This document shows, in pieces, positions 8,305-15,688 of a stretch of DNA of 64,000 bases (positions are counted from its first letter, which is position 1; the number at the start of each line of letters is the position of its first letter). The notes under the pieces were generated by a model. That model saw only the letters and a list, made by a program, of their open reading frames with translations. It had not been told where the DNA came from and made no database searches. The position numbers were made by a program, and so were the translations under genes. Source of the DNA: Amycolatopsis rifamycinica (GTDB taxonomy: Bacteria > Actinomycetota > Actinomycetes > Mycobacteriales > Pseudonocardiaceae); assembly GCF_000695625.1 (NCBI RefSeq), contig NZ_JMQI01000015.1, positions 1 to 64,000 of the forward strand, read 5' to 3'.

Positions 8305-9155
8305 GCACCATGTGGCAGGGCTGCCTCGCCGACACCGGCTACTTCGAGCTGCGTTCCGGCAGCGGGCACGACTACGGCGTCTGGGTCACCGCACCACCGG
8401 GCTACGACCCCGCTACCACGCCAGCGCCTGCCGTCTACGTGCTCGACGGCAACTGGGCCGTGGGCATGACGGCTCCGCTCATCGTCACCCAGAACGACCC
8501 CATGCAGCAGATCCGGCCCTACATCCAGGTCAGCGTCGGCTACGCGGGCGAGGACGCCCAGCACTGGGCCCGGCTGCGCAACCGGGACCTCGTGCCACCC
8601 GGCGAGCCCATCGCCCGGGAGTTCGTCGACGCCGTGGAGACGGGAGTCCGCTCGGGCGCGATGACCCGCGAGGAAGCCGACGCCTACCTCGCCGAATTGA
8701 AGGAAACCCACGCCGACGCGTTCCTGGCCTTCCTCACCGCGGAGCTGCACCCGCGGATCGAACGCGACTACGGCACGGCCGCGAGCGGCCACGGCCTCTT
8801 CGGCTACTCCTACGGCGGGCTCTTCGCCCTCTACACCTGGCTCACCGGCAGCACGCTCTTCGAAAGCATCGGAGCGGGCAGCCCCGGTGTCGTCGGTGAG
8901 GACAGCCGGATCTTCGCGATGCTCGAAGAGAGGGAGGACAACCTGCCTGCCGCCAAGCTCCACCTGACGCTCAACGACCGGGAGCTGCTCGGAAACCTGC
9001 CCGTCTACCAGAACCTCACGAAGAACGCGGCCACCGTCCTGCACCGCCTGACCGCCCGCGGCGGCGCCGTCACCAGCGCGGTCCTGCGCGAAACGCACGT
9101 CACCGGCCTGCAGGCCTCGTTCCTCAGCTACCTCAGGACCTGCCGTGCCCGGTAA
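8301..9155 (+). CDS. alpha/beta hydrolase, esterase D/IroE-like
   Basis: A 284-aa hydrolase read from ATG 8301, which overlaps the amidohydrolase stop by 4 bp. The nucleophile elbow is GYSYGGLFALY, and YVLDGNWAVGM supplies the oxyanion-hole region of the putative-esterase (PF00756) family. ETHVTGLQASFLSYL near the C-terminus has the expected His. An insertion of about 60 residues (GEDAQHWARLRNRDLVPPG... to ELKETHADAF) is typical of siderophore-type esterases. Its 3' end overlaps the next gene by 11 bp. It probably works with its two partners on one catabolic substrate (inference). Confidence 0.82.
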   Translation: MSTMWQGCLADTGYFELRSGSGHDYGVWVTAPPGYDPATTPAPAVYVLDGNWAVGMTAPLIVTQNDPMQQIRPYIQVSVGYAGEDAQHWARLRNRDLVPPGEPIAREFVDAVETGVRSGAMTREEADAYLAELKETHADAFLAFLTAELHPRIERDYGTAASGHGLFGYSYGGLFALYTWLTGSTLFESIGAGSPGVVGEDSRIFAMLEEREDNLPAAKLHLTLNDRELLGNLPVYQNLTKNAATVLHRLTARGGAVTSAVLRETHVTGLQASFLSYLRTCRAR

Positions 9156-10446
9156 GCGCTCGGGTGCCGGCGTGGTGGTCGTGATCGGAGCGGGGGTGAT
9201 CGGTTCGTCGATCGCCCTCGAGCTCGCCCGGGCGGGCCACCGGGTGATCGTGCTCGATCGGGCTCCGGGAGCGGGACAGGGGTCGACCTCGGCGTCGAGT
9301 GCGATCGTCCGGTTCAACTTCTCCACCACCGCCGGGGTGGCGACGGCGTGGGAGGCGCACTTCGGCTGGCTCGACTGGGCCGGCCACCTCGGCCGCGATG
9401 TCGGCGACCTCGCGGAGTTCCGCAGGAGCGGGCTGGTCATGCTGGACGTCGAGGCGGCTCCGCGTGCGTCGTGGCTTCCGTTGTTCGACGAGATCGGTGT
9501 CCCCTACGAAGAATGGGACAGCGCCGCCTTGGCCGAGCGCGTTCCCGGTATCGACACCGGCCGCTATTGGCCGCCGAAGCGGCTCGACGACGAGGAATTC
9601 TGGGAGGACGCCGAGCACGCGCTCGGTGGCGTGTACACCCCGGACGCCGGTTACGTCTCGGACCCGGGCCTCGCCGCCGTGAACCTCGCCGCCGCGGCGT
9701 CGGCGTGCGGGGCGGACTTCCGGTTCCGCAGCACGGTGGCAGCGGTGGAGAAGACCGGCGGGCGCGTGACGTCGGTGCGGCTGCCGGACGGCACCCGGAT
9801 TCCGTGCGCCGTCGTGGTCAACGCGGCCGGTCCGTGGTCGGGCGCGGTGAACCGGCTGGCCGGCGTGGGTTCCGGCTTCACGGTCGGCGTGCGGCCGATG
9901 CGGCAGGAAGTGGCGCACGTGCCGGTCCGGGAGGGCTACGGCGGGCCGGTGGTGGCGGACATGGATCTGGGCACCTACTTCCGCGGTGAGGCGGGAGGGG
10001 ATCTGCTCGTCGGCGGAACGGAGCCGGAGTGTGATCCGCTGCAGTGGACCGACGACCCGGACACCGTCGGCATCCACCCGACGGCCGCGGTCTTCGAGGC
10101 CCAGGTGACGCGGGCCGCGCGGCGGTTGCCCGCGCTGGCGGTGCCCAACCGGCCGCGCGGCGTGGTCGGCGTTTACGACGTCGCCGACGATTGGACGCCG
10201 ATCTACGACCGCACCGAACTCGACGGCTTCTACGTCGCGATCGGCACGAGCGGCAACCAGTTCAAGAACGCACCGGTCGTGGGGCAGCTGATGACGGAAC
10301 TGATCAACCAGGTGGAGAACGGCGCCGACCACGACGCGGCGCCGGTCCGGTTCCGGGCCCCGCGCACCGGCCTGGAGATCGACCTGGGCGCGTTCTCCCG
10401 CAGGCGCAAGCGAAACACCGCGAACTCGGGCACGGTGCTGGGCTGA
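9145..10446 (+). CDS. FAD-dependent amine oxidoreductase (DAO family)
   Basis: A 433-aa flavoprotein starting at GTG 9145, inside the end of the preceding gene. The N-terminal GxGxxG is VVVIGAGVIGSSIALELARAGHRVIVLDR; a VVVNAAGPWSGAVN segment in the middle and the C-terminal GFYVAIGTSGNQFKNAP motif place it with sarcosine/glycine oxidase-type DAO enzymes. EVAHVPVREG and MDLGTYFRGEAGGDLLVGG are further family stretches. It is last in the three-gene operon with the amidohydrolase and esterase, suggesting oxidation of an amine freed by the hydrolases (inference). The last bases before the next gene contain SARP-type repeats, so the operon ends here. Confidence 0.88.
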   Translation: MPGKRSGAGVVVVIGAGVIGSSIALELARAGHRVIVLDRAPGAGQGSTSASSAIVRFNFSTTAGVATAWEAHFGWLDWAGHLGRDVGDLAEFRRSGLVMLDVEAAPRASWLPLFDEIGVPYEEWDSAALAERVPGIDTGRYWPPKRLDDEEFWEDAEHALGGVYTPDAGYVSDPGLAAVNLAAAASACGADFRFRSTVAAVEKTGGRVTSVRLPDGTRIPCAVVVNAAGPWSGAVNRLAGVGSGFTVGVRPMRQEVAHVPVREGYGGPVVADMDLGTYFRGEAGGDLLVGGTEPECDPLQWTDDPDTVGIHPTAAVFEAQVTRAARRLPALAVPNRPRGVVGVYDVADDWTPIYDRTELDGFYVAIGTSGNQFKNAPVVGQLMTELINQVENGADHDAAPVRFRAPRTGLEIDLGAFSRRRKRNTANSGTVLG

Positions 10447-10497
10447 GCGGAACCTCGGCCGCGAGCACGACGCCTACGTCGACCACCGCCCCCGTGC

Positions 10498-10530
10498 TCC
10501 AACCAGGATCCAACCGGGCCCCGCGATACT
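10498..10530 (+). promoter_or_regulatory. candidate SARP binding site plus -10 element
   Basis: TCCAACC at 10498-10504 is repeated exactly at 10509-10515, an 11-bp pitch. GATACT at 10525-10530 follows 9 bp later and can act as a -10 hexamer. Heptamer repeats at 11-bp pitch, 8 bp before the -10, are the known layout of SARP-activated promoters. It drives the methyltransferase at 10571. Confidence 0.6.
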
Positions 10531-10570
10531 CGCCCTCAAGTGCAGCCGCCACGGGGAAAGCAGGGGTGCT

Positions 10571-11461
10571 ATGACTCAGACCAAGTTCGATGTGCCGGTG
10601 AGCGTCGGGCTGACGGCTTTCGCGGCCTGTTCGGCGCGGGCCGTCGAGGGGAGCCGGCCGGACCGGTTGATGGAGGACCCGTTCGCCGCCGCCTTCATCC
10701 ACGGCGCGAAACTCGATACCGGGCTTCCCTTGACGGTCGGCGAGGTCGACCAGGAGTCGATGCTCTCGTCGCGCTTCGCCGGGGTGCGGACCCGGGTGTT
10801 CGACGATTTCCTGCGCGAAGCCGTCGACGACGGTGCCGACCAGGTCGTGATCCTCGCGGCCGGCCTCGACGCGCGGGCGTTCCGGATGCCGTGGACCGGC
10901 GGGATCGACGTCTACGAGGTCGACCACCCCGACGTCCTCGACTTCAAGGACGCGGTGCTCGGCGACCTCGGGGCCGAGCCGCCGTGCCGGCGGCACGTGG
11001 TGCGGGCCGATCTGGCCGGGGACTGGGGTTCGGCGCTGGCCGCCGCGGGGTTCGACCCGCGGCGCCGGACGGCGTGGACGGCCGAAGGCCTGCTGCCGTA
11101 CCTGGGCGCCCGCGAGGAAGGGCACCTGCTGCGGACCATCGGCGCCCGCTCGCTGCCGGGCAGCCGGGTGTGCCTCGAGTACATGCCGCCGGACGTCGTC
11201 GCGACTTTCCGCGACCACCCGCGGCTGGAGGCCACGAGCGACACCCTCGGCGTGCCGATCCGGGAAATGTGGAACGCCGAACCGCGGGAGGACACCGCCG
11301 GGCTGCTGCGCGCGTCCGGCTGGCGCGTCGGCTTCCGGTCGCTCGGCGACTGCGCGCTTTCGCTGGGCACGCCGCTGGGGGACGAGTTCGCGACCCCCGG
11401 CGACGACTTCACCGACGGCATGGCGCGCTGCGGCTACCTGACCGGCGAGCTGACCCGCTGA
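10571..11461 (+). CDS. TcmP-like SAM-dependent O-methyltransferase (TIGR00027/LCM family)
   Basis: A 296-aa class I methyltransferase of the leucine carboxyl methyltransferase-like family (PF04072). Conserved parts are the N-terminal GLTAFAACSARAVEGSRPDRLMEDPFAAAF, the SAM-binding QVVILAAGLDARAFRMPW (about residue 98), the acidic end of strand 2 in YEVDHPDVLDFK, and WTAEGLLPYL. The start at 10571 has GGGGAAAGCAGGGG before it. It is a paralogue of the TcmP-type gene at 24480 and lies behind a SARP-type direct repeat, so it probably belongs to the polyketide cluster as an additional O-methyltransferase. A 14-bp hairpin ends its transcript. The substrate hydroxyl or carboxyl group is not shown by sequence. 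Confidence 0.85.
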   Translation: MTQTKFDVPVSVGLTAFAACSARAVEGSRPDRLMEDPFAAAFIHGAKLDTGLPLTVGEVDQESMLSSRFAGVRTRVFDDFLREAVDDGADQVVILAAGLDARAFRMPWTGGIDVYEVDHPDVLDFKDAVLGDLGAEPPCRRHVVRADLAGDWGSALAAAGFDPRRRTAWTAEGLLPYLGAREEGHLLRTIGARSLPGSRVCLEYMPPDVVATFRDHPRLEATSDTLGVPIREMWNAEPREDTAGLLRASGWRVGFRSLGDCALSLGTPLGDEFATPGDDFTDGMARCGYLTGELTR

Positions 11462-11479
11462 CGCGGCTCACGGAAGTGC

Positions 11480-11510
11480 GGGGCGTGGCCGGGGTTCCCG
11501 GCCACGCCCC
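11480..11510 (+). terminator. strong hairpin terminator
   Basis: A perfect 14-bp GC-rich stem (11480-11493 with 11497-11510) closes on the 3-base loop GTT, 19 bp after the methyltransferase stop. It isolates that gene from the efflux-pump promoter. Confidence 0.75.
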
Positions 11511-11521
11511 ACCGTCCCGTC

Positions 11522-11536
11522 TGTCCAAAATGGACA
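11522..11536. promoter_or_regulatory. palindromic operator candidate
   Basis: TGTCCA-AAA-TGGACA, perfect 6-bp arms, upstream of the efflux-pump promoter and next to a CRP-type palindrome. The cognate regulator is unknown. Confidence 0.45.
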
Positions 11537-11541
11537 CGTAC

Positions 11542-11557
11542 TGTGACGGGCTTCACA
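11542..11557. promoter_or_regulatory. CRP/GlxR-type binding site
   Basis: TGTGACGGGCTTCACA matches the CRP/GlxR consensus TGTGA-N6-TCACA in both half-sites, and the palindrome extends one base each side. Its centre lies about 59 bp before the predicted transcription start, a typical class I activator position. Confidence 0.6.
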
Positions 11558-11571
11558 GCGCGGGACGCGAG

Positions 11572-11601
11572 TTGCTCGCCCCGTCGCGGTGCTGCTACTG
11601 T
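11572..11601 (+). promoter_or_regulatory. candidate promoter for leader ORF and efflux pump
   Basis: TTGCTC (11572-11577) and TACTGT (11596-11601) are separated by 18 bp. Transcription would begin about 11608, so the leader ORF at 11609 could be translated from a leaderless mRNA. Confidence 0.45.
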
Positions 11602-11608
11602 TCGTGGC

Positions 11609-11644
11609 ATGACGACTCCCGTGCACGCAGCAGTCATACTCTGA
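11609..11644 (+). CDS. 11-aa leader peptide upstream of efflux pump
   Basis: ATG 11609 to TGA 11642-11644 encodes MTTPVHAAVIL. It has no Shine-Dalgarno sequence, but the predicted transcription start lies on or next to its ATG. After the TGA the same frame stays open to TAG 11816-11818, which abuts the pump's Shine-Dalgarno sequence, so reading past the stop would run ribosomes through the whole leader. The 185-bp untranslated stretch after it ends in a hairpin that hides the pump's ribosome site. This is the layout of ribosome-mediated attenuation used by many antibiotic-resistance genes. The coding status rests on position only. Confidence 0.4.
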   Translation: MTTPVHAAVIL

Positions 11645-11798
11645 CGCTGGTTCGCCGCCTTCCGGCGCAAGCGATCGGCTGACCACCCGCCGTCCTTGCC
11701 TTTTGTCGTACCCCGGAATCCGCGAACCATTCGTGCCTGTTCCGTCGATCGTGAACCAGTGCTTTCCGAAGACTCGTTCCTGTTCGCCGCGGCGCGTG

Positions 11799-11822
11799 GT
11801 TCCTTCATGCTCCCGTAGGAAC
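11799..11822 (+). promoter_or_regulatory. Shine-Dalgarno-sequestering hairpin
   Basis: GTTCCT (11799-11804) pairs with AGGAAC (11817-11822), which contains the Shine-Dalgarno sequence of the pump start at 11830. A second complement, CGTTCCT at 11775-11781, could pair instead with AGGAACG. Two alternative anti-SD strands suggest a switchable structure. Confidence 0.45.
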
Positions 11823-11829
11823 GGACCTC

Positions 11830-13374
11830 ATGCCTCACTCTGGACCCTCCGCGTCCGGCGACGTCACCGGCGCCGGCAAACTCGATCGCGACGTGCTCAA
11901 GGTCGCCGCCGTCGTCGTGCTCGGCTCGATCATGGCGATCCTCGACACGACCGTCGTCAACGTCGCCCTGCAAGAACTCACCGTCCGGTTCCAAACCTCC
12001 TTCGCCACCATCCAGTGGGTCTCCACCGGGTACATGCTCGCGCTGGCCGCGGTGATCCCGGTGACCGGCTGGGCGTCGGACCGCTTCGGCACCAAGCGCC
12101 TCTACCTCGTCGCGCTGTCGGTGTTCCTGCTCGGCTCGGTGCTCGCCGGGCTGTCGTGGAACATCGAGACCCTGATCGGCTTCCGTGTCCTGCAGGGGCT
12201 CGGCGGCGGCATGCTGATGCCCGCCGGGATGACTCTGCTCACCAGGGCGGCCGGGCCGCAGCGCGTCGGCCAGGTGATGGCGCTGCTCGGCGTGCCGATG
12301 CTGCTCGGCCCGATCGGCGGCCCGATCCTCGGCGGCTGGCTCGTCGACACCGTGTCCTGGCGCTGGATCTTCTTCATCAACGTCCCCATCGGACTGGTCG
12401 CGCTCGTGGCGACCACCGTGTTCCTCCCCCAGGACGAGCCGGAGCGGGCCGACCGCTTCGACTTCCCCGGCATGCTCATGCTTTCGCCCGGGTTGGCCCT
12501 CCTGCTCTACGGCGTGGCGAACGTGCCGGGCGCGGGCGGCGTGAGCCGGCCGGAGGTGTGGCTGCCCGCCGGGCTGGGCGCCGTCCTGGTCGCCGGGTTC
12601 GTCCTGCGGGCCACCCGGATCCCGAACCCCCTGATCGACCTGGGCCTGTTCCGCGACCGGACGTTCTCGGTGGCCGTGCTGGCGATGGCGTTCTTCTCGG
12701 TGTCGTTCTTCGGCGTGATGCTGCTGTTCCCCAGCTACTTCTTGCTGGTGCGCGGCGAATCGGCCCTCTCCGCGGGGCTTTTGATGGCGCCGCAGGGAAT
12801 CGGCGCGATGCTCACCATGCCCGTCGCCGGCAAGCTCGCCGACCGGATCGGCCCCGGCAGGGTGATCCTGCCCGGCATCGTCGCCATCGCCGCGGGCCTG
12901 GCGCTGTTCGCCGGCGTCGGCGCCGGGACGGCGTACTGGCAGCTGCTGGCCGCGTTGTTCGTCGTGGGCCTCGGCGTGGGGGCCGCCATGATGCCGATCA
13001 TGGTCGCCGCGCTGCGGACGTTGCGGCACCGGGAGGTCGCCCGGGCTTCCACGGCGACGAACATCATCCAGCAGATGTCCGGGGCCATCGGCTCGGCGGT
13101 CATGTCGATCATCCTCGCCGGCGTGCTCGCGGCGAAGTTCGGCGTGCCGACCAGCCAGGGACAGCTGGCCGCGGGCGCCGCGCTCGCCGATCCGGCGACC
13201 CACGACGCCGCCGCGGCGGCCGCCGCCGACTCCTTCGGCACGGCGTTCACCTGGGGGCTCGTCTTCATGGTGGTCTCGGCGGTTCCGGCCGCCCTGCTCC
13301 TGCGGAAGGCGCCGCTCCGTGATGAACTCGTTCCCGACGTGGTGGACGTGCCCGTCGGGAAAACCGTGGTCTAG
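11830..13374 (+). CDS. DHA2-family MFS drug efflux transporter (EmrB/QacA type, TcmA-like)
   Basis: A 514-aa major facilitator with 14 predicted helices. The first helix holds the DHA2 motif SIMAILDTTVVNVAL; motif A is GWASDRFGTKRLY after TM2; motif C-like GVPMLLGPIGGPILGGWLVD follows in TM5. It exports drugs with proton antiport, and in tetracenomycin producers the homologous role is held by TcmA. The start is ATG 11830, with AGGA nine bases before it inside a hairpin. The methyltransferase at 13384 follows after 9 bp, so they form one operon. Upstream control elements (CRP-type site, leader ORF, hairpin) suggest both transcriptional and translational induction. Confidence 0.9.
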   Translation: MPHSGPSASGDVTGAGKLDRDVLKVAAVVVLGSIMAILDTTVVNVALQELTVRFQTSFATIQWVSTGYMLALAAVIPVTGWASDRFGTKRLYLVALSVFLLGSVLAGLSWNIETLIGFRVLQGLGGGMLMPAGMTLLTRAAGPQRVGQVMALLGVPMLLGPIGGPILGGWLVDTVSWRWIFFINVPIGLVALVATTVFLPQDEPERADRFDFPGMLMLSPGLALLLYGVANVPGAGGVSRPEVWLPAGLGAVLVAGFVLRATRIPNPLIDLGLFRDRTFSVAVLAMAFFSVSFFGVMLLFPSYFLLVRGESALSAGLLMAPQGIGAMLTMPVAGKLADRIGPGRVILPGIVAIAAGLALFAGVGAGTAYWQLLAALFVVGLGVGAAMMPIMVAALRTLRHREVARASTATNIIQQMSGAIGSAVMSIILAGVLAAKFGVPTSQGQLAAGAALADPATHDAAAAAAADSFGTAFTWGLVFMVVSAVPAALLLRKAPLRDELVPDVVDVPVGKTVV

Positions 13375-13383
13375 GGAGAAATC

Positions 13384-14499
13384 ATGTTCGTCCGCTGGGT
13401 CGAGGGCGGCGAGGAGCTGACCGCCGAGTGGCGGTCGGAGAACAACGCGCCGCCGCCGGCCGAGATCGTCGTCGCCGACGACGACCTCGCCGCCGACGAG
13501 GCCTACCGCCTGGCCGTCGACGGCAAGGCCGTGTTGTGGCGCGGGGACTTCCAGAACGCGCGGCAGCTGCTGAAGGCGGTCGACCGGAGGATCCAGCGGG
13601 CGGGCAAGCGACGTCCGGCCAAGAACGCCACCGAGGCGTTCCACCTGCACCGCCAGCGGCAGGCCCGGCAGGCCCAGCTGCTGGGCAGGCTGCTCGTGCC
13701 CGTCGACCCCGGGCACGTCGTCCCCCTGCGCCGGGCGCCCGACGTGCGGGAGGCGTGCGCGGAGGCCTACGGCCCGGCGGAGGGACCGTCGGTCGTGTCG
13801 CTGCGCGAGCTGCTCGGCGTGATCGGCGCGCACGAGTGGCGGCGCAAGGGTGTCGAGGTGCCCGGGCTCGGCGCCCGGATCCACCCGCACTACGGGGTGT
13901 TCTCCCCGGCCCGCGGCGAGTACGTCGACCTCGTGGCGGCGGCGCCGCTCCCCTCGACCCGGCTCGCCTTCGACATCGGGACCGGCTCCGGCGTGCTCGC
14001 CGCGGTGCTGCTCGCCCGCGGGGTGCAGTCCGTCGTGGCCACGGACCTGGACCAGCGGGCACTGGACTGCGCGCGGGACAACCTCGACCGGCTGGGGTTC
14101 GCCGATCGCGTGCGGTTCGTGCGGACGGACCTGTTCCCGCCCGGCGAAGCACCCCTGGTCGTCTGCAACCCGCCGTGGCTGCCGGCCAAGCCGACCTCGC
14201 CGATCGAGCACGCGGTGTACGACCCGGGCAGCCGGATGCTCCGGGGCTACCTGGACCGGCTGCGCAAGCACCTCGAGCCCGGCGGCGAGGGGTGGCTGGT
14301 GCTGTCGGACCTGGCCGAGCACCTCGGGTTGCGGTCCCGCGCCGAACTCCTCGAGGCGATCGACGCGGCCGGGCTGACGGTGGCCGGGAAAACGGACACG
14401 CGGCCGCGCCACCCGCGTGCGTCCGATCCGGACGATCCGCTGCACGCCGCACGCGCGGCCGAAGTCACCTCACTCTGGCGGCTCACCGTTCACCACTGA
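13384..14499 (+). CDS. class I SAM methyltransferase with NPPW motif (rRNA/protein MTase type)
   Basis: A 371-aa protein. Residues 1-100 form an N-terminal domain with DDDLAADEAYRLAVDGKAVLWRGDFQNARQLLKAV, followed by VVSLRELLGVIGAHEWRRKGVEVPGL. The SAM site is LAFDIGTGSGVLAAVLLARG (about residue 197), and VVCNPPWLPAKPTSPIEHAVYD carries the NPP[YFW] motif that marks enzymes methylating nitrogen in RNA bases, DNA or glutamine side chains. It lies 9 bp after the efflux gene with GGGAGAA as ribosome site. The family also occurs outside antibiotic clusters, so a general housekeeping role is possible. Its place beside the pump makes ribosome self-protection a reasonable hypothesis, not a finding. 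Confidence 0.8.
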   Translation: MFVRWVEGGEELTAEWRSENNAPPPAEIVVADDDLAADEAYRLAVDGKAVLWRGDFQNARQLLKAVDRRIQRAGKRRPAKNATEAFHLHRQRQARQAQLLGRLLVPVDPGHVVPLRRAPDVREACAEAYGPAEGPSVVSLRELLGVIGAHEWRRKGVEVPGLGARIHPHYGVFSPARGEYVDLVAAAPLPSTRLAFDIGTGSGVLAAVLLARGVQSVVATDLDQRALDCARDNLDRLGFADRVRFVRTDLFPPGEAPLVVCNPPWLPAKPTSPIEHAVYDPGSRMLRGYLDRLRKHLEPGGEGWLVLSDLAEHLGLRSRAELLEAIDAAGLTVAGKTDTRPRHPRASDPDDPLHAARAAEVTSLWRLTVHH

Positions 14500-14556
14500 A
14501 CGGCAACACGAGGACCACCGAAATCGACGCGCTTACCCGGCCACGACAAAGAAAGG

Positions 14557-14571
14557 CGGGTGTGACACCCG
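14557..14571. promoter_or_regulatory. perfect palindrome upstream of the SARP gene
   Basis: CGGGTGT-G-ACACCCG has perfect 7-bp arms around one base, 161 bp before the SARP start. It has the symmetry of a dimeric repressor operator; the loop is too short to form a hairpin. A second short repeat, GTTAC-CGC-GTAAC, lies at 14634-14646. Confidence 0.5.
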
Positions 14572-14731
14572 ACAATAACCTGCTGCACCTCGAGCCGAGT
14601 TGGTTCACCCCATCGGGCGATGGCACGCGAATGGTTACCGCGTAACGTTGAAACAGACGGCGCGGTGGGGGAATTACGTTCGCGCGGATCTCCTCCTACG
14701 CGTTAATCGCAGCGATGGGGGTATATTCGTC

Positions 14732-15688
14732 ATGCAAAAAAGTTTTGCCACTAGCGTTTGCCGGACGTATTCGGCCGCGCGCGGGCGAGGCCGAACCATT
14801 CTGCCCGGTCCACAGTCGACAGACGCGTCCCCGGCCGGTGCCTCCGCACGCGCTCCTCGGACACTGCGCTTCGAACTGCTCGGTCCGCTCGCCCTGAAAG
14901 TGGGCGACGTCGACTTCACCCCGACCGCGCCGCGCCTGCGTGCGGTGCTGTCACTGCTGGTGCTCAACGCCAACCGGGTCGTCCCGACCTCGGTGTTCCT
15001 CGACGAACTCTGGGACGGCGCGGCGCCGCCGAGTGCGCGGGGCACCCTCCAGACGTACGTGTTCCACCTGCGCAAGCTGTTCGAGCAGGCGCTGGGCGAG
15101 TCGTCCAAGCACGTGATGAGTGAAGTGCTCGTCACGCACATGGACGGCTACCTGATCCGCGTCGGGGACGGCCAGTTCGACGTGCACGAGTTCGAGTGCC
15201 TCGTCGACCGGGGCGCCTTCGAGCTGGCCGACGGCGCGCCGGAGGAGGCGTCGGCCACGCTGCGGCGCGCGCTCGACCTGTGGCGCGGTCCGATCAGCGT
15301 CGACTGGTCGGCCGGGACCAAGGCCCGCGCGCACGCCGCCCGGCTCGACGAGCTGCACTACCGCGCCCAGCTGCTGTTCATCGAGGCCAACCTCTGCGCG
15401 GGCCGGCACCGCGAGGTGGTCGGCGAACTCGCGTCCCTGCAGGTGGAAGAGCCGTCGCAGCAGACCGTCCACGCGATGTTCATGATCGCCCTGCACCGCA
15501 GCGACCGCACGTCCGGGGCGCTGTCGGTGTTCCGCCGGCTCGCCGAGCGGATGCGGGAGGACCTCGGGCTCCGGCCGTCCGGGCGGCTGCAGTCGCTGCA
15601 CCGGGCACTGCTCGCCGAAGACCCGCTGCTCGACGACCGGCGCCTGCGGATCGAGCCACTCCTCGATCAGCTCGCCGCGAAGTGGTGA
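14732..15688 (+). CDS. SARP family transcriptional activator
   Basis: A 318-aa Streptomyces antibiotic regulatory protein. Residues 46-140 are the OmpR-like winged-helix domain (RTLRFELLGPLALKVGDVDFTPTAPRLRAVLSLLVLNANRVV, then LDELWDGAAPPSARGTLQTYVFHLRKLFEQ). Residues 150-300 are the bacterial transcriptional activation domain. The start chosen is ATG 14732 (MQKSFATS) with GATGGGGG before it; no later start exists before the core domain. This gives an unusual 45-residue extension whose first codons (CAA AAA AGT TTT) are AT-rich and rare here. SARPs bind heptameric direct repeats, found upstream of 10571 and 18448. Its stop overlaps the next start (GTGA). Confidence 0.9.
   Translation: MQKSFATSVCRTYSAARGRGRTILPGPQSTDASPAGASARAPRTLRFELLGPLALKVGDVDFTPTAPRLRAVLSLLVLNANRVVPTSVFLDELWDGAAPPSARGTLQTYVFHLRKLFEQALGESSKHVMSEVLVTHMDGYLIRVGDGQFDVHEFECLVDRGAFELADGAPEEASATLRRALDLWRGPISVDWSAGTKARAHAARLDELHYRAQLLFIEANLCAGRHREVVGELASLQVEEPSQQTVHAMFMIALHRSDRTSGALSVFRRLAERMREDLGLRPSGRLQSLHRALLAEDPLLDDRRLRIEPLLDQLAAKW

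Noticed and set aside
11434..14445. A 1003-codon minus-strand frame opposite the pump and methyltransferase
   Set aside because: It is His/Arg/Glu/Gly-rich shadow sequence of two clear plus-strand genes.
14557..14571. The CGGGTGTGACACCCG palindrome as a terminator of the NPPW methyltransferase gene
   Set aside because: The arms meet around one base, so a hairpin would have no loop; an operator is more likely.
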